A DNA stretch of 43,452 bases. Origin: Bacillus sp. HF117_J1_D (lineage in GTDB: Bacteria > Bacillota > Bacilli > Bacillales > Bacillaceae_C). The stretch lies in assembly GCA_009928435.1 (NCBI GenBank), contig JAABNQ010000026.1, positions 1 to 43,452 on the forward strand. The letters are read 5' to 3'. The notes under the pieces were generated by a model. The model did not search any database. It was not told where the DNA came from and saw nothing but the letters and a program-made list of their open reading frames with translations. This document shows positions 42,643-43,452 of this stretch, one piece after another. The stretch's first letter is position 1. Each line of letters opens with the position of its first letter. The position numbers and the translations under genes are program-made.

Positions 42643-43452
42643 GTAAATAGAGTAGGCGCATGAATTACTCATGCGCCTCTCACAGATCCGTACGTGCGGG
42701 TCATCGCATACGGCTCCTCCGCGATTATCCCCTTTGGGGATGATATTCATCATAGATATCCACAAGAAAGACAAGTCTCATTTCCCTGAACCAGTCATTG
42801 GGCATAGCCACACTGATTGGTTTAGACTTTGAGCTTCTCCAGAATGTCATTCTTAACCGAGGAAGTTCACCTTTCCATTTACGTTTTCGAAGCTCTCTAT
42901 GGAGCTTTTTGATGTTGCGCCAACTCCTGAGCTGCATCATACGAAGCCTCCTGCGTATCCATGCATCCAACTCGGTAAATAGCTTTTTGGAAAACCCAAT
43001 CCCAAAGTATCTGCCCCAGCCCCTGAGGACCGGATTCAGCTTCTTTTGGATGAATTCCTCCATATTCACCGTTTGATTCTTCTTCGTTATGGCTTTCACC
43101 TTCTGCTTGAATTTCTTTACTGCTTTGGCAGAGGGGGTATGAAAGTACCCCTGTTTGAATTCGTACCCAAGAAAGACGAATGATTCTTCCATGTTATTTA
43201 CAATGCTTGTTTTGTCAGGATGGACTTTCAACCCAAGCTCCTTTTCCAGTATCTTCACCACAGATTTCAGAACCCGTTCTGCCCCTTTTCGGGATTTACA
43301 GCAGATGACAAAGTCATCGGCATAACGGGTGATTCGGTGTCCACGCTCTGTCATGATTTCATCTAAAGGATGCAGGTAAATATTGGCTAGAAGCGGACTA
43401 ATGACACCACCCTGCGGGCTCCCTTTTTCATTTAGATGGTAAACGCCATCTT
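42643..43452 (-). mobile_element. Group II intron, 3' part (runs off the window)
   Basis: Minus strand: the maturase gene is followed by a domain V hairpin (42685-42716, GAGCCGTATGCG...CGCACGTACGGATC, starting with the AGC-type catalytic triad). Domain VI follows, with a 9-bp stem GGCGCATGA/TCATGCGCC and an unpaired TA near the base that could carry the branch A. The intron end is likely CTATTTAC at 42643. The layout suggests a class C or related bacterial intron. Its 5' end is outside the window. Confidence 0.88.
42725..43452 (-). CDS. ltrA: Group II intron reverse transcriptase/maturase, C-terminal part
   Basis: The frame stays open to the window edge, so the N-terminus is missing. Upstream of the first internal Met, the sequence still reads GSPQGGVISPLLANIYLHPL (RT block 4). 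YADD (RT block 5) follows, then the thumb and the maturase (GIIM) domain with VLRGWGRYFGIGFSKKLF and a basic C-terminus. The protein helps the intron RNA splice and copies it into new DNA sites. All visible catalytic motifs are intact, so the intron may be active. Confidence 0.93.
   Translation of the reverse strand, partial: DGVYHLNEKGSPQGGVISPLLANIYLHPLDEIMTERGHRITRYADDFVICCKSRKGAERVLKSVVKILEKELGLKVHPDKTSIVNNMEESFVFLGYEFKQGYFHTPSAKAVKKFKQKVKAITKKNQTVNMEEFIQKKLNPVLRGWGRYFGIGFSKKLFTELDAWIRRRLRMMQLRSWRNIKKLHRELRKRKWKGELPRLRMTFWRSSKSKPISVAMPNDWFREMRLVFLVDIYDEYHPQRG

Overview
The window is a Bacillaceae chromosome segment of low to moderate GC. The genus is not resolved, but the evidence for an endospore former is strong: spoVAC, spoVAD, spoVAEb, spoVIF, cotO, cotZ/cotY and yjcA homologues are all present. 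Most genes have full Shine-Dalgarno sequences, and many use TTG or GTG starts.

From about 13.7 to 42.6 kb, the order follows (read right to left) the Bacillus subtilis yjaZ-yjbA-trpS-spx-mecA-coiA-pepF-yjbH-yjbI-cwlQ-yjbK-relQ-nadK-rluD-prpE-yjbQ-fabI-cotO-cotZ-yjcA-spoVIF-yjcF-yjcG-yjcH block as I remember it. Insertions into this block are mgtE (next to a MITE-like inverted repeat), a four-gene spoVA cluster, an MBL hydrolase and several small unknown genes. The block links Spx proteolysis (YjbH, ClpXP adaptor), competence (CoiA, MecA), the stringent response (RelQ), NAD(P) balance (NadK), fatty acid synthesis (FabI) and the spore coat. Five matching sigma-K-type promoters mark the coat segment.

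From 1 to about 13.7 kb, synteny is lost. This part carries a MocR/LysE divergent pair, an MDR oxidoreductase, a plsC-fabH-fabZ' lipid cluster with FapR-like operators and a truncated fabZ, a DUF523 protein, leuA under a leucine T-box, a methyltransferase/LysR pair, the cystine transporter tcyP with a CymR-like site, and tRNA-Val(GAC). At the junction with the syntenic block lie an IS4-like transposase fragment and a 199-nt tRNA-like RNA gene. This RNA has perfect acceptor, D and T arms but a multi-hairpin domain in place of the anticodon arm. It is the most unusual object in the window.

The edges hold mobile DNA. The left edge has the right end (omega-RNA-like hairpins) of an IS605/IS1341-type element. 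The right edge has the 3' part of a group II intron: the C-terminal part of its reverse transcriptase/maturase plus domains V and VI.
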